DNA of 64,000 bases from Blautia luti (GTDB lineage Bacteria > Bacillota > Clostridia > Lachnospirales > Lachnospiraceae). Position 1 is the stretch's first letter; every line of letters begins with the position of its first letter. The translations under genes were made by a program, and so were the position numbers. Positions 17,655 through 26,797 of this stretch are shown in pieces. The stretch spans positions 18,918 to 82,917 of the forward strand of contig NZ_JAAITI010000016.1 in assembly GCF_013304735.1 (NCBI RefSeq). The letters run 5' to 3'. The notes below the pieces were generated by a model. The model searched no databases. It was not told the origin of the DNA and saw only the letters and a list, made by a program, of their open reading frames with translations.

Positions 17655-20294
17655 TTATTTCGCCTCATACCAGCTGTCGCCCTGATGCATATCCACGTCA
17701 AGTTCCACTGCAAGATCTGCGGCTCCCTTCATCTCTTCTTCCAGAATGCGGGAAACGATCTCGATTTCTTCCTTCTTTGTCTCGATCAGAAGCTCATCGT
17801 GTACCTGAAGCACCAGTCTTGAGCACAGGCCTTCTTTTTTCATTCGTTCATAAACATGGTTCATGGCGATCTTGATGATGTCCGCCGCTGTTCCCTGGAT
17901 CGGGGAATTCATAGCCACACGCTCGCCGAAAGAACGCTGCATGAAATTGCTGGATTTCAGTTCCGGCACCGGTCTTCTTCTGCCAAACATAGTCGTTACG
18001 TAACCGTGTTCTTTTCCGTCTTTTACCAGACCATCCAGAAATCCCTTGATCTTCGGGTAAGTTTCGAAATATTTTTCGATGTAGGCTGCTGCCTCTTTTC
18101 TGGTAATACTTAAATCCTGGCTCAGTCCGAAAGAACTGATTCCATACACGATTCCGAAGTTTACAGCCTTGGCATTTCGTCTCTGAAGCGGTGTCACCTC
18201 ATCAAGGGGCACATGGAATACCTGGGATGCGGTAAGGCGGTGAATATCCTCTGCCTCCCGGTAAGCCTGGATCAGTTTTTCATCTCCGGACATATGGGCC
18301 AGCACACGAAGCTCGATCTGGGAATAATCTGCATCCAGAAATACAAATCCTTCCTCCGGCACAAAAACCTTACGGATCAGTCTTCCCAGTTCCATACGTA
18401 CCGGAATATTCTGAAGATTCGGATCTGTGCTGCTGATACGTCCGGTCGCCGTGATAGTCTGGTTGAAAGTGGAGTGAATTCGTCCATCTTCTCCGATCAC
18501 ATTTCCAAGTCCGTCTGCATAAGTGGATTTCAGTTTGGTCAACTGACGATACTCCAGAATATCTTTTACAATGGCATGATCCGGCGCCAGTTTATCCAGG
18601 ATATCCGCTGCTGTGGAGTAACCGGTCTTGGTCTTCTTTCCGCCGGGAAGTCCCATTTTTTCAAAAAGAATCACGCCCAGCTGTTTCGGGGAATTGATAT
18701 TAAATTCCTCCCCTGCTTCCTGCCAGATGGTTTTTTCCAGCTCCTGGATACGGACTTTGAGTTTTTCGCCGTAACTTTTAAGTTCTTCCCCTTTAACGGA
18801 AATTCCCCATTTTTCCATGGAATCCAGAGTAAAGACAAGAGGAAGTTCGATCTCATCATAAACCTTACGCATGCCTGTTTCGTCCAGTTTTTCAAGGAGA
18901 ACACCCCGGGCCATGCATGGCACAAACGCCTGATAGCAGGCATAGTTTCCAAGACCCTCCATCTCTTCTTCCCAGGCTTTTTTCAGGGAAGTTTTCCCAA
19001 GAAGGTCTTCTTTTGCCGGGAGCATCATGCCGTCCAGATATTCTCTGGCGATATCGTCATGGGTATAGGCAGACTTCAGAGGATTCAGAAGATACGCCGC
19101 AACCCCTGCGTCAAAAACTTTCTCCGGATTTTCCAGAGGAACATGTTTAAGTACTGCTTTGATATCCATGGCACAGAGCAGCGTTCTGTCCGCCAGGGTT
19201 TTCAGCTTTCCGCAAAGGTAGTCTCCGGTAAGAAGTCCTCCCACCGGAATCTGATAGATTTCTTTTTCATCCAGGACCAGTCCCACGGTATACACCTGAT
19301 CCGGGTCTGCAAGAACAGAAATACCCACCTGCTCCTTCCTGGCTGCTTTCTCAAACAGGGCCTCCACGCCGGAAAGATCATTGCAGGTAAAAAATTCCAG
19401 TTCCATGGAGGAATCCGCTGCAGTAACCGGGTCAAAACGGTTCAACATATTCTTAAATTCCAGTCGTTTGCACAGTTCATAAGCTTCCGGAGTATAGGGA
19501 TTCTCCACTTTCGCTTTTTCGTAGGAGAATTCCAGGGGACTGTCTGTGTTGATAGTTGCGAGTTCTTTGGAAAGCTGTGCCATATCATAATGTTCACGGA
19601 GAGATTCTTTTGCCTTATTGGGCTTTACTTCTTCCAGATGTTCATGGGCATTCTCAATGGAACCGAACTGCACGATCATCTTGGTTGCGGTTTTTTCTCC
19701 AACGCCCGGAATTCCCGGGATATTATCGGAACTGTCCCCCATCAGAGCTTTCAGTTCTATGATCTGTGGCGGCGTTACCTGATATTTCTCAATCACTTCC
19801 GCGGTATGGTAATTCTCAATGGTGGTCTTCCCCCGAACCGTCTTCGGAAGCCGGATCAGTACCTTATCTGTGGCAAGCTGAAGGAGGTCCCGGTCTCCGG
19901 AAAGAATGGTGACATCCATGCCTTTCGCTTCACTTCTTCTGGCAACCGTTCCAAGAAGATCATCTGCTTCATAGCCTTCCATAAACATCATATTGATTCC
20001 CATGGCGGAAAGCATCTCCTTGATCAGAGGAACCTGTTCCCGAAGCTCCTCCGGCATAGGTTTCCGGGTGCCTTTATAAGCTTCATAGCGCTTATGTCGG
20101 AATGTCGGTGCACTCAGGTCAAAAGCAACGGTAAGGTACTCCGGTTTCTCTTCCTCCATGATCCTGAACATAATGTTCAGAAATCCATATACCGCTCCTG
20201 TATGGCGTCCTTCTGCATTGGTAAGATCCGGAAGTCCATAAAACGCCCGGTTCAGAATGCTGTGTCCGTCAATCAGTAATATTTTTTCACTCAA
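17655..20294 (-). CDS. polA: DNA polymerase I
   Basis: About 879 residues. The 5' flap-exonuclease domain (about 1-290) begins SEKILLIDGHSILNRAFYG and has DGHS, EADDLLGT and the GIPGVGEKTA helix-hairpin-helix. The middle 3'-5' exonuclease domain lacks the metal-binding DxE motif (the segment reads VGISVLADPD), so proofreading is probably absent. The polymerase domain has motif A DADYSQIELR, motif B RRNAKAVNFGIVYG and motif C VHDELLIE. Start codons are TTG: 20294 has AAGGAGGG at a good distance, while TTG 20300 is too close. It follows the small zinc-finger protein by 2 bp. Confidence 0.97.
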   Translation of the reverse strand: MSEKILLIDGHSILNRAFYGLPDLTNAEGRHTGAVYGFLNIMFRIMEEEKPEYLTVAFDLSAPTFRHKRYEAYKGTRKPMPEELREQVPLIKEMLSAMGINMMFMEGYEADDLLGTVARRSEAKGMDVTILSGDRDLLQLATDKVLIRLPKTVRGKTTIENYHTAEVIEKYQVTPPQIIELKALMGDSSDNIPGIPGVGEKTATKMIVQFGSIENAHEHLEEVKPNKAKESLREHYDMAQLSKELATINTDSPLEFSYEKAKVENPYTPEAYELCKRLEFKNMLNRFDPVTAADSSMELEFFTCNDLSGVEALFEKAARKEQVGISVLADPDQVYTVGLVLDEKEIYQIPVGGLLTGDYLCGKLKTLADRTLLCAMDIKAVLKHVPLENPEKVFDAGVAAYLLNPLKSAYTHDDIAREYLDGMMLPAKEDLLGKTSLKKAWEEEMEGLGNYACYQAFVPCMARGVLLEKLDETGMRKVYDEIELPLVFTLDSMEKWGISVKGEELKSYGEKLKVRIQELEKTIWQEAGEEFNINSPKQLGVILFEKMGLPGGKKTKTGYSTAADILDKLAPDHAIVKDILEYRQLTKLKSTYADGLGNVIGEDGRIHSTFNQTITATGRISSTDPNLQNIPVRMELGRLIRKVFVPEEGFVFLDADYSQIELRVLAHMSGDEKLIQAYREAEDIHRLTASQVFHVPLDEVTPLQRRNAKAVNFGIVYGISSFGLSQDLSITRKEAAAYIEKYFETYPKIKGFLDGLVKDGKEHGYVTTMFGRRRPVPELKSSNFMQRSFGERVAMNSPIQGTAADIIKIAMNHVYERMKKEGLCSRLVLQVHDELLIETKKEEIEIVSRILEEEMKGAADLAVELDVDMHQGDSWYEAK

Positions 20295-20296
20295 AA

Positions 20297-20644
20297 TCAA
20301 ATTCCCTCCTTCAGTTCCAGAATCACGAAAATGAGAAAGATCACCAGTGCTGCGATCAGAACGCAGAAAGCTGCTGCCGCAATTGCTCTGCGGATTTTTC
20401 TTCTGCGGATATATCTCCTGGATTTCCGGATATCCTCCTCCAGAAGTTCCTTAAAGTCCAGAACGGAATCCTCCTGTTTCTCATCCAGCTGCTGCATGGC
20501 TTTATGCACAATGAAATATGTGGCAAGCTCATCGTAGCAGGAGGAACAGTTCTCTATATGTTCCAGAAAATCCTCCAGATCATTTAACGGCAGCGTATGA
20601 TTGATATACTTGTTAACCATTCCCTCTGCAATACGACAATTCAT
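20297..20644 (-). CDS. small zinc-finger membrane protein (anti-sigma-factor-like)
   Basis: 115 residues. The N-terminal part has HIENCSSC, an H-x3-C-x2-C pattern like the zinc-binding anti-sigma (ZAS) domain. A basic stretch RKSRRYIRRRKIRRA then leads into one membrane helix (about 88-110), with only a few residues after it. This is the layout of a membrane-anchored ZAS protein, but there is no sigma-factor gene beside it. It is first in an operon with polA, coaE and the MBL-fold gene, under its own promoter. Partner and role unknown. Confidence 0.75.
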   Translation of the reverse strand: MNCRIAEGMVNKYINHTLPLNDLEDFLEHIENCSSCYDELATYFIVHKAMQQLDEKQEDSVLDFKELLEEDIRKSRRYIRRRKIRRAIAAAAFCVLIAALVIFLIFVILELKEGI

Positions 20645-20685
20645 ATTTTTCCCTCTCTTTGCTGCTTCGTAACGTTAATGCTATC

Positions 20686-20714
20686 ATTATAGCGAATTAA
20701 ACGGTGAATGACAA
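20686..20714 (-). promoter_or_regulatory. sigma-A promoter for the ZAS-polA-coaE operon
   Basis: TTGTCA (20709-20714), 17-bp spacer, TATAAT (20686-20691) on the minus strand. Its -35 overlaps the -35 of the divergent degV promoter. Confidence 0.8.
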
Positions 20715-20736
20715 GGGCGGTTTCCTGTGGTATACT
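20708..20736 (+). promoter_or_regulatory. sigma-A promoter for degV
   Basis: ATGACA (20708-20713), 17-bp spacer ending in TGG, TATACT (20731-20736). It shares its -35 bases with the minus-strand promoter. Confidence 0.7.
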
Positions 20737-20808
20737 TGAAGTATCCCGGGCAGTTCCCTTACAAAGCATCTGCCCCGGTCAAAAATCCGAACAGGGAGGA
20801 TCCATATT

Positions 20809-21678
20809 ATGAAATCTATCGCAATTGTTACAGACAGTAACTGCGGCATGTCACCTGCCCAGGCAAACGAACTTGGCATCTACATGCTCCCAATGCCATT
20901 TTTTATAGATGATAAAGAATATCTGGAAGACATTGACATGAACCAGGCACAGTTCTTCCAGCACCTCGAACAGAATCCCAGTTGCAGGGTTTCCACCTCA
21001 CAGCCCACACCGGAATCGGTCACTACCCTCTGGGACAAACTTCTCAAAGACTATGACGAGATCGTACATATTCCCATGTCCAGCGGCCTTTCCAGTTCCA
21101 TGCAGACTGCCCACATGCTTGCAGAAGATTACGACGGCCATGTACGTGTGGTAAACAACCAGAGAATCTCCGGAACTTTACGCTACTCTGCCATCGAAGC
21201 CATCCAGCAGGCCAAAAACGGCCTCTCCGCCGATGAGATCGGAACCTGGCTGGAAGAAACCCGTTTCGACTCCAGCATCTACATCACCGTGGCAACCCTG
21301 AAATACCTGAAACAGGGTGGACGCATCACCCCTGCAGCTGCAGCCATCGGAACCATGCTTCGCCTGAAACCGGTTCTGCAGATTCAGGGCGAAAAACTGG
21401 ACGCCTTCTCCAAAGCCCGCACCATGACCCAGGCCAAAAACACCATGACCAAAGCCATCAAAGATGATATTGCAAACCGCTTCGGAGAAAAGATCAACCT
21501 GGATGTCATCCACTCCCACAATCTGGAAGCAGCTGAGAAATTCCGAAAAGAAGTCCTCACCAGCTTCCCGGGCATCGGTGAAGTCAATATCTTTCCACTG
21601 TCATTAAGCGTCTCCTGCCACATCGGCCCGGGAAGCCTGGCTCTCACCTGTTCTAAGGTACATCCGGAAATCTGGTAA
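20809..21678 (+). CDS. DegV family fatty-acid-binding protein
   Basis: A 289-residue cytoplasmic protein of the DegV family, whose members bind long-chain fatty acids and, as FakB proteins, present them to the kinase FakA. KSIAIVTDSNCGMSPAQANE is the usual N-terminus; CRVSTSQPTPES and HIPMSSGLSSSMQTA are conserved ligand-site motifs, and the C-terminus has HIGPGSLAL. GGGAGG stands before ATG 20809. No fakA lies nearby. The C-rich third codon positions fit a lagging-strand gene. Confidence 0.92.
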   Translation: MKSIAIVTDSNCGMSPAQANELGIYMLPMPFFIDDKEYLEDIDMNQAQFFQHLEQNPSCRVSTSQPTPESVTTLWDKLLKDYDEIVHIPMSSGLSSSMQTAHMLAEDYDGHVRVVNNQRISGTLRYSAIEAIQQAKNGLSADEIGTWLEETRFDSSIYITVATLKYLKQGGRITPAAAAIGTMLRLKPVLQIQGEKLDAFSKARTMTQAKNTMTKAIKDDIANRFGEKINLDVIHSHNLEAAEKFRKEVLTSFPGIGEVNIFPLSLSVSCHIGPGSLALTCSKVHPEIW

Positions 21679-21711
21679 ACAATCTGAACAATTTATATTT
21701 TTACAACAAAA

Positions 21712-21733
21712 GCGGAGCCCCAGGGCCCCGCTT
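21712..21733. terminator. shared terminator between degV and ftsH
   Basis: A GC-rich hairpin GCGGaGCCC / GGGCcCCGC lies between the two convergent genes, flanked by AAA and TTT. It can serve both directions. Confidence 0.75.
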
Positions 21734-21738
21734 TCTTC

Positions 21739-23616
21739 CTACTGCCTTGTTTCATTTTCCTGAATTTCTTCAATCTCATCCGGTTTTTCATTCAGAATCT
21801 TCATAAACTCCTCACCAGTAATTGTTTCATGCTCATACAGATACTTGGCAATCTCATGAAGCTTTCCGATATTATCCGTCAGGATCTTCGTAGCCTTCTC
21901 ATGCTCCCGTCTCACAAGCTCCACAACCTTCTTATCCAGAAGCGTCTGCGTCTCAAAAGAACAGGTCAGGCTGGCATCTCCTCCAAGATACTGGTTGCTT
22001 ACATTTTCCATGGCAACCATATCAAAATCATCACTCATACCATACCGACTGATCATCGCCCTGGCAATCTTGGTCGCCTGCTCAATATCATTGGATGCAC
22101 CAGTGGTAATGGAATGGAAAATCAACTCCTCTGCTGCACGGCCACCTGTAAAAGTAGCGATCTTATTCTCAAGTTCTTCCTTGGACATCAGGAAATGTTC
22201 CTGCTCATCTACCTGCATGGTATAACCCAGCGCACCGGAAGTACGCGGAATGATCGTAATCTTATGGACCGGTGCAGAATCTGTCTGCTTGGCAGCAACC
22301 AGTGCATGTCCAACCTCATGATAGGAAACGATCAGTTTCTCCTTGTTGGAAAGCACACGGTTCTTCTTCTGATATCCGGCAATAACAACTTCAATACTTT
22401 CTTCAAAATCCGCCTGTGTGGCAAATTTCCGTCCGTCACGGACTGCACGGAGAGCCGCCTCATTGACAATGTTGGCAAGTTCTGCACCGGAAGCCCCAAC
22501 TGCAGCCTTGGCGATCTCGTCAAAACGGACACTGTCTGCGATCTTGATCTTCTTGGCATGGACTTTCAGGATCTCCTCACGTCCCTGCAGATCCGGAAGC
22601 TCAACCGGGATCCTTCTGTCAAAACGTCCCGGACGAAGAAGTGCCGGATCAAGGGAATCCGGTCTGTTGGTAGCCGCCAGGATCACAACACCCTTGGAGC
22701 CGTCAAAACCGTCCATCTCCGTCAAAAGCTGGTTCAGTGTCTGTTCACGCTCATCGTTTCCACCGCCCATTCCAGATCCGTCACGTTTCTTACCGATGGT
22801 ATCAATCTCATCAATAAACACAATACATGGTGCTTTCTCATTGGCCTGTTTAAAAAGATCTCGAACCTTGGCAGCACCCATACCAACAAACATCTCCACA
22901 AATTCCGAACCGGAAATGGAGAAAAACGGAACCTCTGCCTCGCCGGCAACAGCCTTGGCAAGAAGAGTTTTACCGGTTCCAGGAGGGCCCACAAGCAGGG
23001 CACCTTTTGGCATGGAAGCACCGATCTCTTTGTATTTCGCCGGGTTATGGAGGAAATCCACAATCTCCGTCAGAAGCTCCTTGGCTTCATCCTCGCCTGC
23101 CACGTCTGTAAATTTAATTCCTGTGGAGGACTTTACATAAACCTTGGCATTACTTTTACCAAAGGACATCATGCCTCCAGGGCCACCATTGCCCATGGAA
23201 CTCATCATCTTCTTGCTGAGCCAGCGTCCCAGCAGAACAAAAATGGCAATCGGAAATACATATCCCAGGATCAGGGACAAAAGCAGGGACTGTCTCTGAG
23301 GTGCAGTACCCTCAATGCTTACACCTGCATCATAAAGATGGGATACAAGATCCTGATCATCTACCGATACGGTCTTACAGTAGACATCATTCCCGTCTAC
23401 TTTCATTGTGTAATAAATGTAATCAGAATCAATGGTTGCCTCATATACTTTTCCTCTGTCTACGGCTTTCAGGAAGGTGGTGTAATCGGTTTCCTTTACA
23501 CTTCTCTCAGAAAGGGCAGGAAGAGCAAAAACATTCAGCAGAATAATAATTACGACCGCGATGATGTAATATACATACAACGGCCGCTTCTCTGGTTTCT
23601 TGGAATTCAGATTCAT
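21739..23616 (-). CDS. ftsH: ATP-dependent zinc metalloprotease FtsH
   Basis: A 625-residue membrane AAA+ protease. Two N-terminal helices (about 14-32 and 110-128) flank a short outer domain. The AAA domain has Walker A GPPGTGKT, Walker [12 protein letters not shown] and the second region of homology around [17 protein letters not shown]. The protease site is HEVGH, matching the HExxH zinc motif, with a third ligand expected further on. It degrades membrane and short-lived soluble proteins. The gene is alone, with its own promoter. Confidence 0.97.
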   Translation of the reverse strand: MNLNSKKPEKRPLYVYYIIAVVIIILLNVFALPALSERSVKETDYTTFLKAVDRGKVYEATIDSDYIYYTMKVDGNDVYCKTVSVDDQDLVSHLYDAGVSIEGTAPQRQSLLLSLILGYVFPIAIFVLLGRWLSKKMMSSMGNGGPGGMMSFGKSNAKVYVKSSTGIKFTDVAGEDEAKELLTEIVDFLHNPAKYKEIGASMPKGALLVGPPGTGKTLLAKAVAGEAEVPFFSISGSEFVEMFVGMGAAKVRDLFKQANEKAPCIVFIDEIDTIGKKRDGSGMGGGNDEREQTLNQLLTEMDGFDGSKGVVILAATNRPDSLDPALLRPGRFDRRIPVELPDLQGREEILKVHAKKIKIADSVRFDEIAKAAVGASGAELANIVNEAALRAVRDGRKFATQADFEESIEVVIAGYQKKNRVLSNKEKLIVSYHEVGHALVAAKQTDSAPVHKITIIPRTSGALGYTMQVDEQEHFLMSKEELENKIATFTGGRAAEELIFHSITTGASNDIEQATKIARAMISRYGMSDDFDMVAMENVSNQYLGGDASLTCSFETQTLLDKKVVELVRREHEKATKILTDNIGKLHEIAKYLYEHETITGEEFMKILNEKPDEIEEIQENETRQ

Positions 23617-23690
23617 GCAGTCTCCTCCGTTATCTTATAGTATATTGCTATATCCACAGTGCTATATCAGGTGGTACAGCCTTGTAGCAC

Positions 23691-23719
23691 ACTCTACCAC
23701 TTTTTTCAGTCAATTTCAA
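23691..23719 (-). promoter_or_regulatory. likely sigma-A promoter for ftsH
   Basis: TTGAAA (23714-23719), 17-bp spacer ending in TGG, TAGAGT (23691-23696) on the minus strand. No CIRCE operator is seen. Confidence 0.5.
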
Positions 23720-23795
23720 GGAGCCAGCCTCCGATTTCATAAACTTTTTAGAATTGAAAATATTTCCAAATAATCCCTTTATTCTGAAAAAATCC

Positions 23796-23824
23796 TTGCA
23801 AACCAACTAGTGCTGTGCTATTAT
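23796..23824 (+). promoter_or_regulatory. promoter of tRNA-Leu
   Basis: TTGCAA (23796-23801), 17-bp spacer ending in TGC, TATTAT (23819-23824), 13 bp before the mature 5' end. Confidence 0.65.
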
Positions 23825-23837
23825 AATAAACGGTTAT

Positions 23838-23919
23838 GCCGCTGTGGCGGAATTGGCAGACGCACTTGACTCAAAATCAAGCGGAGCAATCCGTGCCGGT
23901 TCGAGTCCGGCCAGCGGCA
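23838..23919 (+). tRNA. tRNA-Leu (anticodon CAA)
   Basis: Acceptor stem GCCGCTG / CAGCGGC, D-loop GGCGGAATTGGCAGACGC, anticodon stem CTTGA / TCAAG around CTCAAAA (anticodon CAA), a variable arm of class II length and the T-loop GGTTCGAGTCC. The discriminator is A and CCA is not encoded. It reads UUG codons. Confidence 0.97.
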
Positions 23920-23928
23920 CTATCGTAT

Positions 23929-23958
23929 AAGACCTGACGGAGAGATCTGTCAGGTCTT
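23929..23958 (+). terminator. hairpin after tRNA-Leu
   Basis: A 10-bp perfect stem AAGACCTGAC / GTCAGGTCTT with a 10-nt loop, 9 bp after the tRNA, followed by a weakly T-rich tract. Read-through would enter the MATE gene. Confidence 0.75.
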
Positions 23959-23997
23959 TGTCATATAATACAAAAAATCACGAAAGGAACAAAAACA

Positions 23998-25371
23998 ATG
24001 GAAAAAGACAAAAGCTTTTTAGGTACAGAACCTGTGGGAAAGCTGCTTCTGCGTCTCGCACTTCCCACAGTAGCCGCACAGCTCATTAACATGCTCTACA
24101 ACATTGTAGACCGTATCTACATTGGCCACATTCCCGGAAATGGTGCTCTTGCTCTTACCGGTGTAGGCGTCTGTATGCCACTTATTATGGTAGTATCCGC
24201 GTTTGCCGCCCTTGTTGGAAATGGCGGCGCTCCCAGAGCCAGCATCTTTATGGGAAAAAATGAAACAGAAAAAGCCGAACAGACCCTTGGAAACTGTTTT
24301 TCCATGCAGATCATCATCTCCCTGATCCTGACTACTATCCTGCTTCTCGGAAACCGCAGTTTTCTTCTTGCCTTCGGCGCCAGCGCAAACACCATCGACT
24401 ATGCGGTAGGCTACATGAATATCTATGCAGTAGGAACCATCTTTGTACAGCTGACCCTTGGAATGAATAATTTCATCACAGCTCAGGGCTTCGCAAAAAC
24501 AGGAATGCTCTCCGTACTGATCGGTGCAGTTTCCAATATTATCCTGGATCCGGTTTTTATTTTTGGGTTCCACATGGGTGTCCGGGGCGCTGCTCTGGCA
24601 ACAGTAATCTCCCAGGCATTTTCCTGTATCTGGGTGCTCGCTTTCCTCTTTGGAAAAAAAACCTTCCTGCGGCTTCGAAAAAGCACCATGAAACTGAAAG
24701 CCGAAATTCTTCTGCCCTGTATGGCCCTTGGCTCTTCTCTCTTTGTCATGCAGCTCAGTGAAAGTATTATCTCCGTCTGCTACAACTCTTCTCTTTTAAA
24801 ATACGGCGGAGACATTGCAGTAGGAGCCATGACCATCCTCACCAGCGTTATGCAGTTTGCCATGCTTCCACTACAGGGACTTGGCCAGGGTGCACAGCCT
24901 ATTATCAGTTACAACTACGGCGCGCGCAATGAAAAACGGGTCCGTTCCACATTTAAGCTTCTTGTAAAAACAAGCGTTTTGTATTCTGTGATCCTGTGGC
25001 TGATCATTATGTTCTTCCCGCAGATCTTTGCCGGAATGTTTACTTCTGACAGCACACTGCTTGCCTTTACAAAAACAGCTCTCCGGATCTATATGGCTGT
25101 CGTATTTATGTTTGGAGTCCAGATTGCCTGCCAGATGACGTTTATCTCCCTTGGCAGAGCCAAAGATTCCATCATTGTGGCCATCGTCCGGAAATTTGTA
25201 CTGGTTATTCCGCTGATCTATATTCTACCCTGTATTTTCCGTACTAACCAGACAAATGCGGTTTATATGGCAGAACCAGTTGCAGATATCCTGGCTGTTA
25301 CATTTACGGCTATTCTGTTTTCCTTTGAGTTTAAAAAAGCTCTGGCAGAAATTTCCGACAACCTGAAATAA
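23998..25371 (+). CDS. MATE family exporter
   Basis: A 457-residue inner-membrane protein with about 12 hydrophobic segments. Family motifs are PTVAAQLINMLYNIVDRIYI near the start and LPLQGLGQGAQPIISYNYGA in the second half. It is a Na+- or H+-coupled exporter; the substrate is unknown. ATG 23998 has AAAGGAAC upstream. Only a weak -10 (TATAAT at 23964) without a -35 stands in front, so it may be read through from the tRNA-Leu promoter. It is of the NorM/DinF-like branch and only distantly similar to the MATE at 3.7-5.1 kb. Confidence 0.93.
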   Translation: MEKDKSFLGTEPVGKLLLRLALPTVAAQLINMLYNIVDRIYIGHIPGNGALALTGVGVCMPLIMVVSAFAALVGNGGAPRASIFMGKNETEKAEQTLGNCFSMQIIISLILTTILLLGNRSFLLAFGASANTIDYAVGYMNIYAVGTIFVQLTLGMNNFITAQGFAKTGMLSVLIGAVSNIILDPVFIFGFHMGVRGAALATVISQAFSCIWVLAFLFGKKTFLRLRKSTMKLKAEILLPCMALGSSLFVMQLSESIISVCYNSSLLKYGGDIAVGAMTILTSVMQFAMLPLQGLGQGAQPIISYNYGARNEKRVRSTFKLLVKTSVLYSVILWLIIMFFPQIFAGMFTSDSTLLAFTKTALRIYMAVVFMFGVQIACQMTFISLGRAKDSIIVAIVRKFVLVIPLIYILPCIFRTNQTNAVYMAEPVADILAVTFTAILFSFEFKKALAEISDNLK

Positions 25372-25389
25372 CAAAATCCAGTTCACAGA

Positions 25390-25434
25390 AAAGGCCTTCC
25401 ATACATGATTATCCACATGCATGGAAGGCCTCTT
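25390..25434. terminator. shared terminator between MATE and lysA
   Basis: AAAGGCCTTCCAT pairs with ATGGAAGGCCTCTTTT across the gap between convergent genes. It is followed by T on the plus strand and has A before it for the other direction. Confidence 0.85.
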
Positions 25435-25455
25435 TTCATAGCTTTAATCTATCTC

Positions 25456-26745
25456 TTATTTCAGTTCGTCTTCATCCTGAAGAAGTTTTTCAAAAACAGG
25501 GAAGCAGTCAAATGTTGCAAAATAATCTCTCGGTGTCTCGGCACGGCGGATCATCTCAAAGCTGCCATCTTCATGAAGAAGGATCTCTGCAGATTTCAGT
25601 TTGCCATTGTAGTTATAGCCCATTGCAAAACCATGAGCGCCTGCATCGTGGATCACAAGAAGATCTCCCATATCGATCTTCGGAAGCATACGGTCAATGG
25701 CAAATTTATCATTGTTCTCACAGAGGGAACCTGTCACATCATATTTATGGTCGCACGGCTCATTCTCTTTCCCCATAACGGTAATGTGATGATAAGCACC
25801 ATACATAGCCGGACGCATCAGGTTTACTGCGCAGGCATCTACACCGATATACTCCTTGTGTGTATGTTTCTCATGGATCGCTTTTGTGACAAGGCAGCCA
25901 TACGGTCCCATCATGAAACGGCCAAGCTCTGTATAGATCGCAACATCACCCATTCCCTCCGGAACAAGGACTTCTTCATAAACCTTGCGGACACCCTCAC
26001 CGATCACACGGATATCGTTTGGCTCCTGATCCGGTTTATAAGGAATTCCGATACCACCGGAAAGGTTGATAAATTTAATGTGTGCACCTGTTTCTTTCTG
26101 AAGCTTCACGGCAAGCTCAAACATAACTTTTGCAAGCATCGGATAGTAGTCGTTGGTTACGGTGTTGCTGGCAAGGAATGCATGGATTCCGAATTCTTTG
26201 GCACCTTTGGATTTCAGGATACGGAATGCATCAAAGATCTGCTCGGTAGTCATTCCATATTTTGCATCTCCAGGATTATCCATGATACCGTTGCTGATCT
26301 TAAATACTCCGCCTGGATTGTAACGGCAGCTGATCACTTCCGGGATTTTTCCGAGAGCTTTCTCTACGCTCTCAATATGTGTGATATCATCAAGATTGAT
26401 GATCCCACCGATCTCATCTGCATATCTGAACTCTTTCTCCGGTGTATCGTTGGAGGAAAACATGATGTCACCCTTTTTGCAGCCTACTGCCTTGGCCATC
26501 ATAAGCTCTGTTTCTGAGGAGCAGTCGCAGCCACAGCCATACTCCTGCAGAATGTTGATCAGATATGGATTCGGTGTTGCCTTTACCGCAAAAAACTCCT
26601 TGAATCCTTTGTTCCATGCAAAAGCCTCTTTCAGCGCTTTTGCATTCTCACGGATTCCCTTCTCATCATAGAGATGAAAGGGTGTCGGAAATTTTTCAGT
26701 AATTTCGTTGAGTTTCTCAAGTGTCACAAATGGTTCTTTTTTCAT
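25456..26745 (-). CDS. lysA: diaminopimelate decarboxylase-like PLP enzyme
   Basis: 429 residues of the fold-type III decarboxylase family (PLP barrel plus beta domain). The PLP lysine is in FFAVKATPNPYL, and GCDCSSETEL, NLSGGIGIPYKPD and the second-domain GVDACAVNLMRPAMYGAYH match the diaminopimelate decarboxylase group. The last step of lysine synthesis is the likely reaction. The CDAC motif of the barrel partner site is seen as VDACAVN. It follows pyk by 52 bp and is probably the last gene of the corA-pyk-lysA operon. Ornithine decarboxylase is less likely. Confidence 0.88.
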   Translation of the reverse strand: MKKEPFVTLEKLNEITEKFPTPFHLYDEKGIRENAKALKEAFAWNKGFKEFFAVKATPNPYLINILQEYGCGCDCSSETELMMAKAVGCKKGDIMFSSNDTPEKEFRYADEIGGIINLDDITHIESVEKALGKIPEVISCRYNPGGVFKISNGIMDNPGDAKYGMTTEQIFDAFRILKSKGAKEFGIHAFLASNTVTNDYYPMLAKVMFELAVKLQKETGAHIKFINLSGGIGIPYKPDQEPNDIRVIGEGVRKVYEEVLVPEGMGDVAIYTELGRFMMGPYGCLVTKAIHEKHTHKEYIGVDACAVNLMRPAMYGAYHHITVMGKENEPCDHKYDVTGSLCENNDKFAIDRMLPKIDMGDLLVIHDAGAHGFAMGYNYNGKLKSAEILLHEDGSFEMIRRAETPRDYFATFDCFPVFEKLLQDEDELK

Positions 26746-26797
26746 AATAACTGCATCTCCTGTTTTTCCGACTGCTGTTCCCGAAGAAACCTCAGTC

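Noticed and set aside
23641..23700. Inverted GTGGTA/TACCAC near the ftsH promoter as a possible CIRCE or CtsR operator
   Set aside because: It matches neither TTAGCACTC-N9-GAGTGCTAA nor the CtsR repeat.
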